64,000 nt of DNA from Halobacillus faecis (GTDB lineage Bacteria > Bacillota > Bacilli > Bacillales > Halobacillaceae). Both the position numbers and the translations under genes were made by a program. Shown one piece after another: positions 55,493 through 64,000 of this stretch; the first letter of the stretch is position 1, and each line of letters begins with the position of its first letter. The stretch is from assembly GCF_007991335.1 (NCBI RefSeq), contig NZ_BJYD01000002.1, positions 40,484 through 104,483 of the forward strand. The letters are read 5' to 3'. Below the pieces are notes generated by a model. It searched no databases. It was not told the DNA's origin and worked only from the letters and a program-made list of their open reading frames with translations.

Positions 55493-56245
55493 ATGGCTGG
55501 CCATTCAAAATGGAGTAATATCAAGCATCGAAAAGGTGCTCAAGATGCGAAACGCGGAAAACTCTTCATGAAGCTTGCCCGTGAGATATTCATGGCGGCA
55601 AAACAAGGAGGCGGGGATCAAGAAACCAACCCTGCGCTGCGCATAGCTGTAGATAAAGCAAGATCAAACAATATGCCGAAAGATAACATCGACCGCGCCA
55701 TTAAGAAAGCGACCGGTGACCTTGAAGGTGTCAATTATGAAGAATATACGTATGAAGGATACGGCCCTGGCGGGGTAGCGGTCATGGTTAAAGTATTGAC
55801 GGACAATAAAAACCGTACAGCTGCAGACGTGAGACACGCATTTAATAAAAACGACGGCAATTTAGGGGAAAATGGTTGCGTCTCTTTCATGTTTAACCGC
55901 TCGGGCTATCTTGTTATTGACAGAGAGACCACCGAGGCAGATGAAGAAGAGCTGATGCTTGAAGTTATTGAAGCTGGTGGAGAAGAAATGGAAACAACAG
56001 AAGAGCAATTTGAGATTTATACAGATCCCGAATCTTTTTCTGATGTGAAACAGTCCCTCGAAGAAAGCGGCTATGCATTTACTACAAGTGAAGTGACCAT
56101 GATTCCTGAAACCTATACGGAACTCGGTGAAGAAGGCGTAGAAAAGATGTTGAAGCTGATCGATATGCTCGAGGATAATGACGACGTTCAAGAAGTCTAT
56201 CACAACCTTGATGCTGATGAAGCCATTCTAGAAAAATTATCGTGA
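55493..56245 (+). CDS. yebC: YebC/PmpR-family regulator
   Basis: YebC (TACO1) proteins help ribosomes through difficult sequences and were earlier described as transcription regulators. The 250-residue protein begins [23 protein letters not shown] and shows the family core [21 protein letters not shown] and [11 protein letters not shown] 55493 has GGAGAGGAG upstream. The gene sits before bofC, as in B. subtilis (yrbC). Confidence 0.96.
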   Translation: MAGHSKWSNIKHRKGAQDAKRGKLFMKLAREIFMAAKQGGGDQETNPALRIAVDKARSNNMPKDNIDRAIKKATGDLEGVNYEEYTYEGYGPGGVAVMVKVLTDNKNRTAADVRHAFNKNDGNLGENGCVSFMFNRSGYLVIDRETTEADEEELMLEVIEAGGEEMETTEEQFEIYTDPESFSDVKQSLEESGYAFTTSEVTMIPETYTELGEEGVEKMLKLIDMLEDNDDVQEVYHNLDADEAILEKLS

Positions 56246-56262
56246 TCTCCCGTTGCTATGAT

Positions 56263-56308
56263 AATAACTTCTGTTTCTGGACACACTAGAAACAGAAGTT
56301 ATTTTTAT
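56263..56308 (+). terminator. Terminator after yebC
   Basis: A perfect 16-bp stem (56263-56278 with 56288-56303) followed by TTT. Confidence 0.9.
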
Positions 56309-56325
56309 TTAGGGGGGATCCTATC

Positions 56326-56895
56326 ATGAAACGATGGGCCTTAATTGTTGGGTTAGCCATAGGGATGGCCGTATTGAGTTGGGCGATGATCGATCATACT
56401 CCTCAGAAGACCATTAAAGATAACACGCCCCAAAGAGTCATCCAGGGTAAAGGGAGTCAATCAGAAGCGGTGGTAACATTGGTGAAGCCTGAACCTTTGA
56501 AACTCACGGTCATTCTGAAAGAGCATTATATAGATGGTGTGACAGAGACCACGAAGAAAGAAGAAACCATTTGGTCTATGATGGATTTCTGGGCTTCGTA
56601 TGAGGGATGGACGGTTGAAGAACAGGAATTGGATCAAGTAGTTTTCCAAAGGAAAGTAAATGATATTTCTCCTTTGACTAAACAGACGGGGTATTTTGGA
56701 TTGACAGAGGATGGGGAGTTAGCTGTCTTTCAAGGCCTTCCTGATCAGGGAAAAGTCATAGAATCCTTTAAACCTGTACCTATAAAGCCTTTGGAGACAA
56801 AAAGAGAGAAAGAGTTGAAACAGGGCATCAAAATCAAAGATCATCGTCATTTTGAGCAGGTCGTGCGTCAATTCTCCAAAGAAGAGGAAGTATAA
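56326..56895 (+). CDS. bofC: BofC, forespore regulator of the sigma-K checkpoint
   Basis: In B. subtilis BofC acts in the forespore to restrain SpoIVB signalling to SpoIVFB. The 189-residue product has a signal-type N-terminus (ALIVGLAIGMAVLSWAM) and a soluble beta-rich domain with LKVTVILKE-like strands (LKLTVILKEHYIDG) and a C-terminal part starting ISPLTKQTGYFGLTEDGELA. Context (yebC-bofC-ruvA) matches B. subtilis. ATG 56326 follows TAGGGGGGA. Confidence 0.9.
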   Translation: MKRWALIVGLAIGMAVLSWAMIDHTPQKTIKDNTPQRVIQGKGSQSEAVVTLVKPEPLKLTVILKEHYIDGVTETTKKEETIWSMMDFWASYEGWTVEEQELDQVVFQRKVNDISPLTKQTGYFGLTEDGELAVFQGLPDQGKVIESFKPVPIKPLETKREKELKQGIKIKDHRHFEQVVRQFSKEEEV

Positions 56896-56903
56896 ATGAA
56901 GTG

Positions 56904-56933
56904 AAACAGCCACGAATTATAGTGGCTGTTTTA
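56904..56933 (+). terminator. Terminator after bofC
   Basis: A perfect 10-bp stem AAACAGCCAC/GTGGCTGTTT (56904-56913 with 56922-56931). Confidence 0.85.
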
Positions 56934-56971
56934 TGCCGTTTCAAGGGGGATTCACGGCTTTTATTCATGGG

Positions 56972-56996
56972 CGAACATGTGCTTGTATGTTACAAT
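56972..56996 (+). promoter_or_regulatory. LexA (SOS) box and extended -10 promoter of ruvAB
   Basis: CGAACATGTGCTTG (56972-56985) matches 12 of 14 positions of the Bacillus LexA box CGAACRNRYGTTYC. The extended -10 TGTTACAAT (56988-56996) follows at once, so LexA would block the promoter. ruvAB is SOS-induced in B. subtilis. Confidence 0.6.
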
Positions 56997-57035
56997 AGGA
57001 AGGATAGCAATAAAGGGTAGAGAGGGAATTTTACA

Positions 57036-57653
57036 ATGATTAGTTACGTGAAAGGTCAATTGACGACACTCGATGAAGGGTCGTTGACAATAGAAACAGG
57101 CGGCATTGGATACGAAGTGTTATGTGCCAATCCATATCATTTTCAAGATTCGATGAACAAGGAAGTCAAAGTACATACGTACCATTATATAAGAGAAGAT
57201 AATCAATCGCTTTTTGGATTTAAGAAAAAAGAAGACAAGCAGCTATTTGCTCAATTACTTAACGTTTCCGGGATCGGCCCTAAAGGAGCGCTTGCTATTC
57301 TTGGAACAGTCAGCGTACCAGAATTCGTTTCGGCCATTGAGCAGGAAGACGATAAATACTTAACGAAATTTCCGGGAGTAGGAAAAAAGACAGCTCGTCA
57401 GATGATTCTTGATTTGAAAGGGAAACTGATTGTCTGGCTTCCTGATGAAGATAATGAGGACACCCTTTTCTATCAGGAAGATTTGACCTCGAAAGAGAAA
57501 AGGGCCGTAGTAGACGACGCAATCGAAGCATTAAAAGCGTTAGGGTACACAGAAAAAGAAGTGAAGTTTGTCCGTACAGAACTTGAAAAAGCCAAACATG
57601 GCAGCGTAGATGATTATGTCAGACAAGGGCTGCAACTATTGATGAAATCTTAA
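57036..57653 (+). CDS. ruvA: Holliday junction branch migration subunit RuvA
   Basis: RuvA tetramers bind Holliday junctions and load RuvB. The 205-residue protein has an OB-fold domain I (MISYVKGQLTTLDEGSLTIE), tandem HhH motifs (VSGIGPKGALAIL, FPGVGKKTARQMI) and a C-terminal domain III that contacts RuvB. ATG 57036 follows AGAGAGGGA. Confidence 0.98.
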   Translation: MISYVKGQLTTLDEGSLTIETGGIGYEVLCANPYHFQDSMNKEVKVHTYHYIREDNQSLFGFKKKEDKQLFAQLLNVSGIGPKGALAILGTVSVPEFVSAIEQEDDKYLTKFPGVGKKTARQMILDLKGKLIVWLPDEDNEDTLFYQEDLTSKEKRAVVDDAIEALKALGYTEKEVKFVRTELEKAKHGSVDDYVRQGLQLLMKS

Positions 57654-57668
57654 GGTGAGGAGGGATGA

Positions 57669-58673
57669 ATGTTGGAAGATCGCATGATATCTGGGGAACA
57701 ACAGGATACCGATCAGGAGATTGAGCTTAGTTTGCGACCAGAAACTCTGAAGCAGTATATTGGTCAGGATCAGGTGAAAAATAATCTAAGCATCTTCATT
57801 GAAGCGGCAAAAATGAGAAACGAGCCGCTTGATCATGCGTTGTTGTATGGACCTCCCGGTTTAGGTAAAACAACACTTGCTTCGATTATTGCAAATGAGA
57901 TGGGCGTACAGTTTCGGACAACAGCTGGTCCAGCCATTGAAAGAGCCGGGGACTTAGCAGCGATTCTATCATCATTGGAACCAGGAGATGTTCTTTTCAT
58001 TGATGAAATCCATCGCCTTCCACGTTCTGTTGAAGAAGTCCTCTATCCTGCAATGGAAGATTTTTGTCTTGATATTGTTGTAGGTACGGGTCCAAGCGCG
58101 CGATCCGTAAGACTTGACCTTCCGCCTTTCACTTTGGTCGGAGCCACGACTCGAGCCGGATTGCTTTCTGCCCCTCTGAGGGATCGTTTCGGAGTGCACA
58201 GCCGTCTGGAATATTATGATACGAAGGCGCTCTGTGCAATTGTAGAACGGACAGCAGAAATCCTTTCTGTTGAAATCGATGCTGCGGCAGCTGTCGAAGT
58301 GGCACGTCGTTCGAGAGGGACACCAAGAATTGCCAACCGCTTGTTGAAGCGTGTCCGCGATATTGCTCAGGTAAAAGGGGAGACTGTCATCAGCAAGGAA
58401 ACGACGCAGGAAGCACTCGAAATGCTTCAAGTAGATGCGGAAGGTCTTGATTTTATCGACCACAAGCTGCTGAAAGGAATCATGGACAGCTTCCAGGGGG
58501 GGCCCGTAGGTTTGGATACGATAGCCGCAACGATTGGAGAAGAGCCTCAGACCATCGAGGACGTTTATGAGCCTTTCCTTCTGCAAATTGGTTATATCCA
58601 ACGAACGCCTAGAGGCCGGGTGGTCACACCGAAAGCTTACGCTCACTTCAACAGGGAGGTGCCTGGCTCTTGA
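57669..58673 (+). CDS. ruvB: Holliday junction branch migration ATPase RuvB
   Basis: RuvB is the hexameric AAA+ motor for branch migration. The 334-residue protein has Walker [10 protein letters not shown], Walker [12 protein letters not shown], sensor 1 LVGATTRAG, the arginine finger in DRFG and a C-terminal winged helix ([10 protein letters not shown]). ATG 57669 follows GAGGAGG. Its stop overlaps the next start. Confidence 0.98.
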   Translation: MLEDRMISGEQQDTDQEIELSLRPETLKQYIGQDQVKNNLSIFIEAAKMRNEPLDHALLYGPPGLGKTTLASIIANEMGVQFRTTAGPAIERAGDLAAILSSLEPGDVLFIDEIHRLPRSVEEVLYPAMEDFCLDIVVGTGPSARSVRLDLPPFTLVGATTRAGLLSAPLRDRFGVHSRLEYYDTKALCAIVERTAEILSVEIDAAAAVEVARRSRGTPRIANRLLKRVRDIAQVKGETVISKETTQEALEMLQVDAEGLDFIDHKLLKGIMDSFQGGPVGLDTIAATIGEEPQTIEDVYEPFLLQIGYIQRTPRGRVVTPKAYAHFNREVPGS

Positions 58674-58867
58674 CGGGCTTTGGTAAAATCTTTATTGTGA
58701 TAGGGATTGTGTTCATCGTGATCGGAATTTTATGGAGTATATTTGGAAAGTTACCAGGTGACCTATCCTTTAAAAAAGGAAACGTCACGTTTTACTTTCC
58801 GATTATGACATCCATAATCGTGAGCATTGTCCTTTCGTTGATTTTCTATTTCATAAGGAAATTTTGA
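58670..58867 (+). CDS. DUF2905-like small membrane protein
   Basis: A 65-residue protein with two membrane segments ([19 protein letters not shown] and [13 protein letters not shown]) separated by the conserved loop [19 protein letters not shown] typical of the DUF2905 family. TTG 58670 overlaps the ruvB stop and has AGGGAGGTG upstream. This family commonly follows ruvB in Firmicutes; function unknown. Confidence 0.88.
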   Translation: MTGFGKIFIVIGIVFIVIGILWSIFGKLPGDLSFKKGNVTFYFPIMTSIIVSIVLSLIFYFIRKF

Positions 58868-58896
58868 TACATTAAACATAAGAATAGGGGATTCAC

Positions 58897-59922
58897 ATGG
58901 AAATTAAGCAATACGATTTTGATTTACCGGAAGAGCTGATCGCTCAAGTTCCATTGGAAGATCGGACAGCTTCCCGGCTCATGGTTTGTGATCGAACAGA
59001 GCAAACCATTGAACATCGTCATTTTTCTCAAATCACCGATTACTTAGAAAAAGGTGACTGCCTTGTATTAAATAATACGAAGGTTTTACCAGCTCGCTTA
59101 TATGGAGCTAAAGAGGGGACCGGTGGGAAAGTCGAGGTTCTTCTTCTTCACCAGACTGAAGATGATGAGTGGGACGTGCTTGTCAAACCCGCGAAAAAGG
59201 TGAAAGTAGGTACAAAGATTGTCTTCGGAGAAGGGAAACTTGTAGCCGAGTGTACGGAACTGCAGGAGCATGGAGGACGCAAGGTCAAATTCCGCTACGA
59301 AGGTATTTTTCTTGAAGTATTGGAATCTCTGGGAGAGATGCCTTTGCCTCCGTACATCAAAGAGCAATTGTCTGATAGAGATCGATATCAGACCGTCTAT
59401 GCGAAAGAAGAAGGCTCAGCAGCTGCTCCTACAGCCGGATTGCACTTTACCGAAGAACTGTTGGAGGATTTGCAGGCAAAGGGAATTGAAATTGCTTATT
59501 TGACGCTTCACGTAGGGCTTGGCACCTTCCGACCTGTCAGTGTAGATCAAGTGGAGGAACATGATATGCATGCCGAGTTCTATCAGTTGAGTGAAGAAAC
59601 AGCCAATCAGCTGAATGCTGTCAAAGAAAGAGGCGGAAGGATCATATCTGTTGGGACGACCTCAACGAGAACCCTCGAGACGATTATCCGTGATCACGGA
59701 ACATTCAAAGAGGCAAGCGGTTGGACGGATATCTTCATTTATCCCCCTCAACAGCTAAAAGCCATCGATGGATTAATTACAAACTTCCATTTGCCGAAGT
59801 CCACATTAATCATGCTGGTAAGCGCCTTTGCTGGACGCGATTTTATTTTGGAAGCCTATAAACAGGCAGTAGAAGAAAGGTATCGCTTCTTCAGTTTTGG
59901 AGATGCGATGTTCATTAAATGA
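58897..59922 (+). CDS. queA: S-adenosylmethionine:tRNA ribosyltransferase-isomerase
   Basis: QueA transfers the ribose of SAM to 7-aminomethyl-7-deazaguanine in tRNA to make epoxyqueuosine. The 341-residue protein has the family motifs [38 protein letters not shown] and [15 protein letters not shown] [12 protein letters not shown]. It is followed by tgt, the preceding step in queuosine synthesis. Confidence 0.97.
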   Translation: MEIKQYDFDLPEELIAQVPLEDRTASRLMVCDRTEQTIEHRHFSQITDYLEKGDCLVLNNTKVLPARLYGAKEGTGGKVEVLLLHQTEDDEWDVLVKPAKKVKVGTKIVFGEGKLVAECTELQEHGGRKVKFRYEGIFLEVLESLGEMPLPPYIKEQLSDRDRYQTVYAKEEGSAAAPTAGLHFTEELLEDLQAKGIEIAYLTLHVGLGTFRPVSVDQVEEHDMHAEFYQLSEETANQLNAVKERGGRIISVGTTSTRTLETIIRDHGTFKEASGWTDIFIYPPQQLKAIDGLITNFHLPKSTLIMLVSAFAGRDFILEAYKQAVEERYRFFSFGDAMFIK

Positions 59923-59941
59923 TCTTATGGATCAAGAGTGA

Positions 59942-61093
<1,152 letters not shown>

Positions 61094-61108
61094 AAAGGGG
61101 GAAAATAA

Positions 61109-61366
61109 ATGGATACATTAGTGGGTTTATTGCCAATTATTCTAATGTTTGTCATTTTCTATTTCCTATTGATTCGACCGCAGCAAAAGAAACAGAAGCA
61201 AGTACAACAAATGCAGTCGGACCTCCAAAAAGGCGATAGAGTTATAACAATCGGAGGACTTCACGGAACGATTCATGCGATTGATGAAGGTACTCTTGTA
61301 ATTTCTGTACAAGATGGTACTCAACTGAAATTCGATCGTTCGTCCGTACGTGAAAAATTGAGCTAA
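61109..61366 (+). CDS. yajC: preprotein translocase accessory subunit YajC
   Basis: YajC associates with SecDF at the membrane translocase. The 85-residue protein has one membrane segment (about 5-24), the LLIRPQQKKQKQ motif directly after it, and a small beta domain (GDRVITIGGLHGTIHAIDEG). It follows tgt by 15 bases, as in B. subtilis (yrbF). Confidence 0.96.
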   Translation: MDTLVGLLPIILMFVIFYFLLIRPQQKKQKQVQQMQSDLQKGDRVITIGGLHGTIHAIDEGTLVISVQDGTQLKFDRSSVREKLS

Positions 61367-61374
61367 TCAAATGC

Positions 61375-61408
61375 AATCCCGCTACATATCCTTGTAGCGG
61401 GATTTTAC
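61375..61408. terminator. Bidirectional terminator between yajC and the convergent gene
   Basis: A perfect 12-bp stem (61375-61386 with 61393-61404) with a TTTT tail on the plus strand, located between two convergent genes. Confidence 0.85.
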
Positions 61409-61414
61409 GTTTTA

Positions 61415-61798
61415 TCATCTTTTTACAGTTTTTCGCGGTAGGTTGACCCCTATCATTCCTCCAAGCCAGGCCGCAAGAACCAGTCCTCCAAAATAACTCA
61501 ACTGAGGCAGGGACACCCAGGAGTTTTCAAAAACAACCTGAAATAAAATCATGGCGCTGACGAAGATCAGCCCTGTCATCCCTCCAGAGAGCCATCCCTT
61601 TTGCTCCCCCTTATAGGCAGCGAGCATGCCCCCAATGGCGAGTATGCTAATACCGGCGACTAATGCCATTTGATTGAGCGTTTCATATTCCATTCCAGTG
61701 AACCTTAGTAAAAGTGCTAATACGCCAGCAAACACAATCATGAGAATAAAAATAGAGCCGACTCCATACCCCAGGACCCCTGACAATAGCTTTTTCAT
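61415..61798 (-). CDS. TIGR04086/YrzE-like membrane protein
   Basis: A 127-residue membrane protein with four hydrophobic segments, opening MKKLLSGVLGYGVGSIFILMIV and ending in a basic tail (NLPRKTVKR). Size, topology and position next to yajC fit the YrzE/TIGR04086 family of Bacilli. ATG 61798 has AGGGGGGAT upstream; the frame extends nine residues further without a better site. Function unknown. Confidence 0.78.
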   Translation of the reverse strand: MKKLLSGVLGYGVGSIFILMIVFAGVLALLLRFTGMEYETLNQMALVAGISILAIGGMLAAYKGEQKGWLSGGMTGLIFVSAMILFQVVFENSWVSLPQLSYFGGLVLAAWLGGMIGVNLPRKTVKR

Positions 61799-61923
61799 CC
61801 TATCCCCCCTTGATATGCTTGTCACTTTTATCTATATGCACGAAAACTCTATAGATAGAAGCAGATATTTTCCTCTGGACTTGAATAAGTATTAGTAAAG
61901 TCCGTCCAAAAAGGGGAAGATCT

Positions 61924-63210
61924 ATGTCAACTGTACTCGCAATCCTTATCTTTGTAGCTAGCTATGTACTGATTATGACGGAGAAGTTAAACCGTGCACT
62001 GGTAGCTGTAGCAGGTGGCGTACTTCTTTTAATGACAAAGATTTATGAGTGGGAACAAGCATTTGGTTTTATAGACTGGGATACCGTTGCCCTCCTTTTT
62101 TCTATGATGGTGTTGGTTTCTATCACAAAAAAGACAGGAATTTTCACTTTTTTAGCTATTTGGTTAGCGCAGCTTGTAAAAGGAAGGCCTGTTCCTCTGT
62201 TGCTAGTAACCGCTCTGTTTACTGCGGTGGGGTCTGCTTTTTTAGATAATGTTACGACGGTCCTCTTGTTTGTACCTGTGTTATTAACACTCGTAGATCG
62301 CTTGAAGCTACCGGCATTTCCCTATCTCATCATGACGATTTTCAGCTCTAACATTGGGGGGACCGCTACGCTTATTGGTGACCCACCGAACATTATGATC
62401 GGACAGGCGGTGGACCATTTCAGCTTTGTTTCCTTCCTTTATCATCTAGGTCCGGTGGTATTAATTATCTTTATCCTCGTAACAATAGGCGTCATCTTGT
62501 TGTTCCGCAAAGGCCTTTCGTATGATCAGGCATTAGCCGAAGATTTAATGAGAGTAGATGCAAAAGAACACTTGAAAATGTCTCCATTGCTCTTCCAATC
62601 CATCTCAGTCATGCTTCTTACCATCGTCGGTTTCATGATGCATCCATTTATCCATATGGATATTACGACTATTGCCGTCAGTGGAGCACTCTTATTGTTG
62701 TTTTTGTCTGAGAAAGAGCTTGATGTTGAACATGTCTTTCAAGAAGTTGAATGGGTGACATTATTTTTCTTCATGGGCTTGTTTATGCTTGTAGGTGGAT
62801 TAGAGACGGTTGGAGTCATTGATGAATTAGCTAGAGGAATGGTATGGATCTCTGGCGGGGATATGCCGGTCACTTCGATGGTGATGCTTTGGAGTGCAGG
62901 AATCCTTTCGGGTGTAGTTGACAATATACCGTTCGTTGCCGCTATGATTCCTGTCGTTCAAGAACTTCAAGGATATGGAATGATGAACGTTGATCCAGTC
63001 TGGTGGTCTTTAGCGCTAGGGGCATGTCTTGGAGGAAACGGCACACTTGTCGGAGCATCCGCCAATGTGGTTGTTGCCGGCTTAGCTGCCAGCCATAATA
63101 AACCGATTCCTTTCATAAAGTTCTCCCTTTACGGCTTTCCGGTTTTAATCCTTTCCTTAGTGGTATCATCCATTTACGTCTGGTTCCGCTATTTGCTTCC
63201 ATTCCTCTAA
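61924..63210 (+). CDS. ArsB/NhaD-superfamily ion transporter
   Basis: A 428-residue polytopic protein of the ion transporter (IT) superfamily (ArsB, NhaD, SLC13/P-protein type), with about 11 membrane segments. Seen motifs: FSSNIGGTATLIGDPPNIMIG in the first half and its inverted-repeat partner GACLGGNGTLVGASANVVVAG in the second. Substrate cannot be read; sodium/proton antiport or anion transport are both possible. ATG 61924 follows AAAGGGGAAG. Confidence 0.87.
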   Translation: MSTVLAILIFVASYVLIMTEKLNRALVAVAGGVLLLMTKIYEWEQAFGFIDWDTVALLFSMMVLVSITKKTGIFTFLAIWLAQLVKGRPVPLLLVTALFTAVGSAFLDNVTTVLLFVPVLLTLVDRLKLPAFPYLIMTIFSSNIGGTATLIGDPPNIMIGQAVDHFSFVSFLYHLGPVVLIIFILVTIGVILLFRKGLSYDQALAEDLMRVDAKEHLKMSPLLFQSISVMLLTIVGFMMHPFIHMDITTIAVSGALLLLFLSEKELDVEHVFQEVEWVTLFFFMGLFMLVGGLETVGVIDELARGMVWISGGDMPVTSMVMLWSAGILSGVVDNIPFVAAMIPVVQELQGYGMMNVDPVWWSLALGACLGGNGTLVGASANVVVAGLAASHNKPIPFIKFSLYGFPVLILSLVVSSIYVWFRYLLPFL

Positions 63211-63227
63211 TAAAACAGGAAAAATAG

Positions 63228-63923
63228 GTGATGTTAACTAGAGGGAAACCTTTAGGAAAGGTTGTGCTCGGATTGCTCGTATTCAGCATTATCATTCGCA
63301 CGCTTATCACCTATTTGATCATCCTTTTTGTTTTTCGATTTATGGGAAAAAGAGAAATTGGTGAACTTAGTGTTATGGATCTGGTCGTATTTATTATGCT
63401 CGCTGAAATTGCGGTCTTTCTTATCGAAAATCCAAGTGAAGCTATTTGGAAAGCCATCGTCCCCATGGCTGTCCTCCTTGCGATTCAAATAGGGAGTGCA
63501 TGGATTTCTTTGAAAAACCAGCGGTTTAGAAATTGGTTCGATGGAAAACCTTCCATCATTATTAAACATGGAAAAGTAGATGAAAAAGAGATGAGACGGC
63601 AACGTTATAATTTCAACGATTTGTTATTACAATTACGAGAACATGGCATTCAACAAGTCGGAGACGTTGCTTACGCTATTTTGGAACCATCAGGGAAGCT
63701 GTCTGTATTCGAAACGAAAGATGACGGAAGCTCTGATTATGCAGTTGTATTAATTGCTGATGGCGAAGTGCAATACAGTGGCCTTCAAACAATTCGAAAA
63801 AACAAACAGTGGCTTGTAAATGAAGTCCGAAAACAAGGATTTCATTCTTTCAAGGAAATATCTTTATGTACCATCAACGACCAGGGCGAAGTCCAAATTG
63901 ACCAAAACAACGAATTCCAATAA
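63228..63923 (+). CDS. DUF421 (YetF/YrbG-family) membrane protein
   Basis: A 231-residue protein with three membrane segments in the first 90 residues (FRFMGKREIGELSVMDLVVFIML is the family signature region) and a soluble C-terminal domain (IIIKHGKVDEKEMRRQRYNFNDLLLQLR, VAYAILEPSGKLSVF). DUF421 proteins such as YrbG lie next to yajC in B. subtilis. GTG 63228 or ATG 63231 can start it. It is 17 bases after the transporter gene. Confidence 0.88.
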   Translation: MMLTRGKPLGKVVLGLLVFSIIIRTLITYLIILFVFRFMGKREIGELSVMDLVVFIMLAEIAVFLIENPSEAIWKAIVPMAVLLAIQIGSAWISLKNQRFRNWFDGKPSIIIKHGKVDEKEMRRQRYNFNDLLLQLREHGIQQVGDVAYAILEPSGKLSVFETKDDGSSDYAVVLIADGEVQYSGLQTIRKNKQWLVNEVRKQGFHSFKEISLCTINDQGEVQIDQNNEFQ

Positions 63924-63963
63924 ACCATCTCATTAAAGAAGAGAATAGAGTTATTAAACTAAC

Positions 63964-64000
63964 TGGCAGGTTTCTTGAAGACTCAGTTTCGAGACTTTTA
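63964..64000. repeat. Left end of a second MITE-like repeat copy
   Basis: The last 37 bases match 9010-9046 at 31 of 37 positions, including the uninterrupted run TTTCGAGACTTTTA. The element is cut off by the window edge. Confidence 0.7.

Noticed and set aside
57972..58646. A 224-codon antisense frame opposite ruvB
   Set aside because: Shadow of a highly conserved gene; no ribosome-binding site.

Overview
This window is a chromosomal backbone segment of a spore-forming Firmicute of the family Bacillaceae. Evidence seen in the sequence: purine-rich Shine-Dalgarno sites, frequent TTG/GTG starts, a T-box leader, an L21 leader, and the sporulation genes spoVID, spoIIB, spoIVFA/FB, spo0B, safA and bofC. 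Gene order follows the Bacillus subtilis block tig-clpX-lonA-ysxC-hemAXCDBL-spoVID-valS-folC-comC-spoIIB-maf-radC-mreBCD-minCD-spoIVFAB-rplU-ysxB-rpmA-spo0B-obg-pheBA ... safA-yebC-bofC-ruvAB-queA-tgt-yajC. Many proteins are acidic, and an RNase E/G-type gene, absent from B. subtilis, is present. A moderately halophilic genus such as Halobacillus is my guess, at genus level only.

Layout. 1-6.4 kb: protein folding and ATP-dependent proteolysis (tig, clpX, lonA) plus the ribosome-assembly GTPase ysxC. 6.5-8.9 kb: an amino-acid ABC transporter. 9.0-9.2 kb: a long palindromic MITE-like repeat; a second copy begins at the right edge of the window (63964-64000). 9.9-16.2 kb: heme biosynthesis operon. 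16.3-21.8 kb: spoVID, a small antisense membrane gene, T-box-controlled valS, folC. 21.9-37.6 kb: a membrane diguanylate cyclase followed by an apparently complete type IV pilus locus. It has four prepilin-like proteins, PilB, PilT, PilC, prepilin peptidase, PilM, PilN, PilO and three accessory proteins (an acidic membrane protein, a PRC-barrel protein and a VanW-like protein). It lies where B. subtilis has only comC, between folC and spoIIB. 37.7-44.1 kb: spoIIB, maf, radC and the cell-shape and division-site genes mreBCD-minCD. 44.2-48.4 kb: the sigma-K activation pair spoIVFA/FB, RNase E/G, rplU-prp-rpmA. 48.6-51.8 kb: spo0B, obg, pheBA. 52-56.9 kb: safA, an APH-like kinase-fold gene, nadE, a spore lipoprotein, yebC, bofC. 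57-61.4 kb: ruvAB (with a LexA-like box), a small DUF2905-like protein, queA, tgt, yajC. 61.4-64 kb: three membrane proteins.

The most notable system is the type IV pilus locus. It carries both extension (PilB) and retraction (PilT) ATPases. It encodes a GspK/PilX-like tip prepilin that lacks Glu5 and is fused to a large beta-helix-like domain. It is preceded by a consensus Spo0A box and neighbours a c-di-GMP synthase. Together these suggest regulated surface motility or adhesion in a monoderm spore former; that is inference. No rRNA, tRNA, CRISPR array, phage or intact insertion sequence was seen. Assignments rest on reading motifs and gene order by eye; no database search was run.
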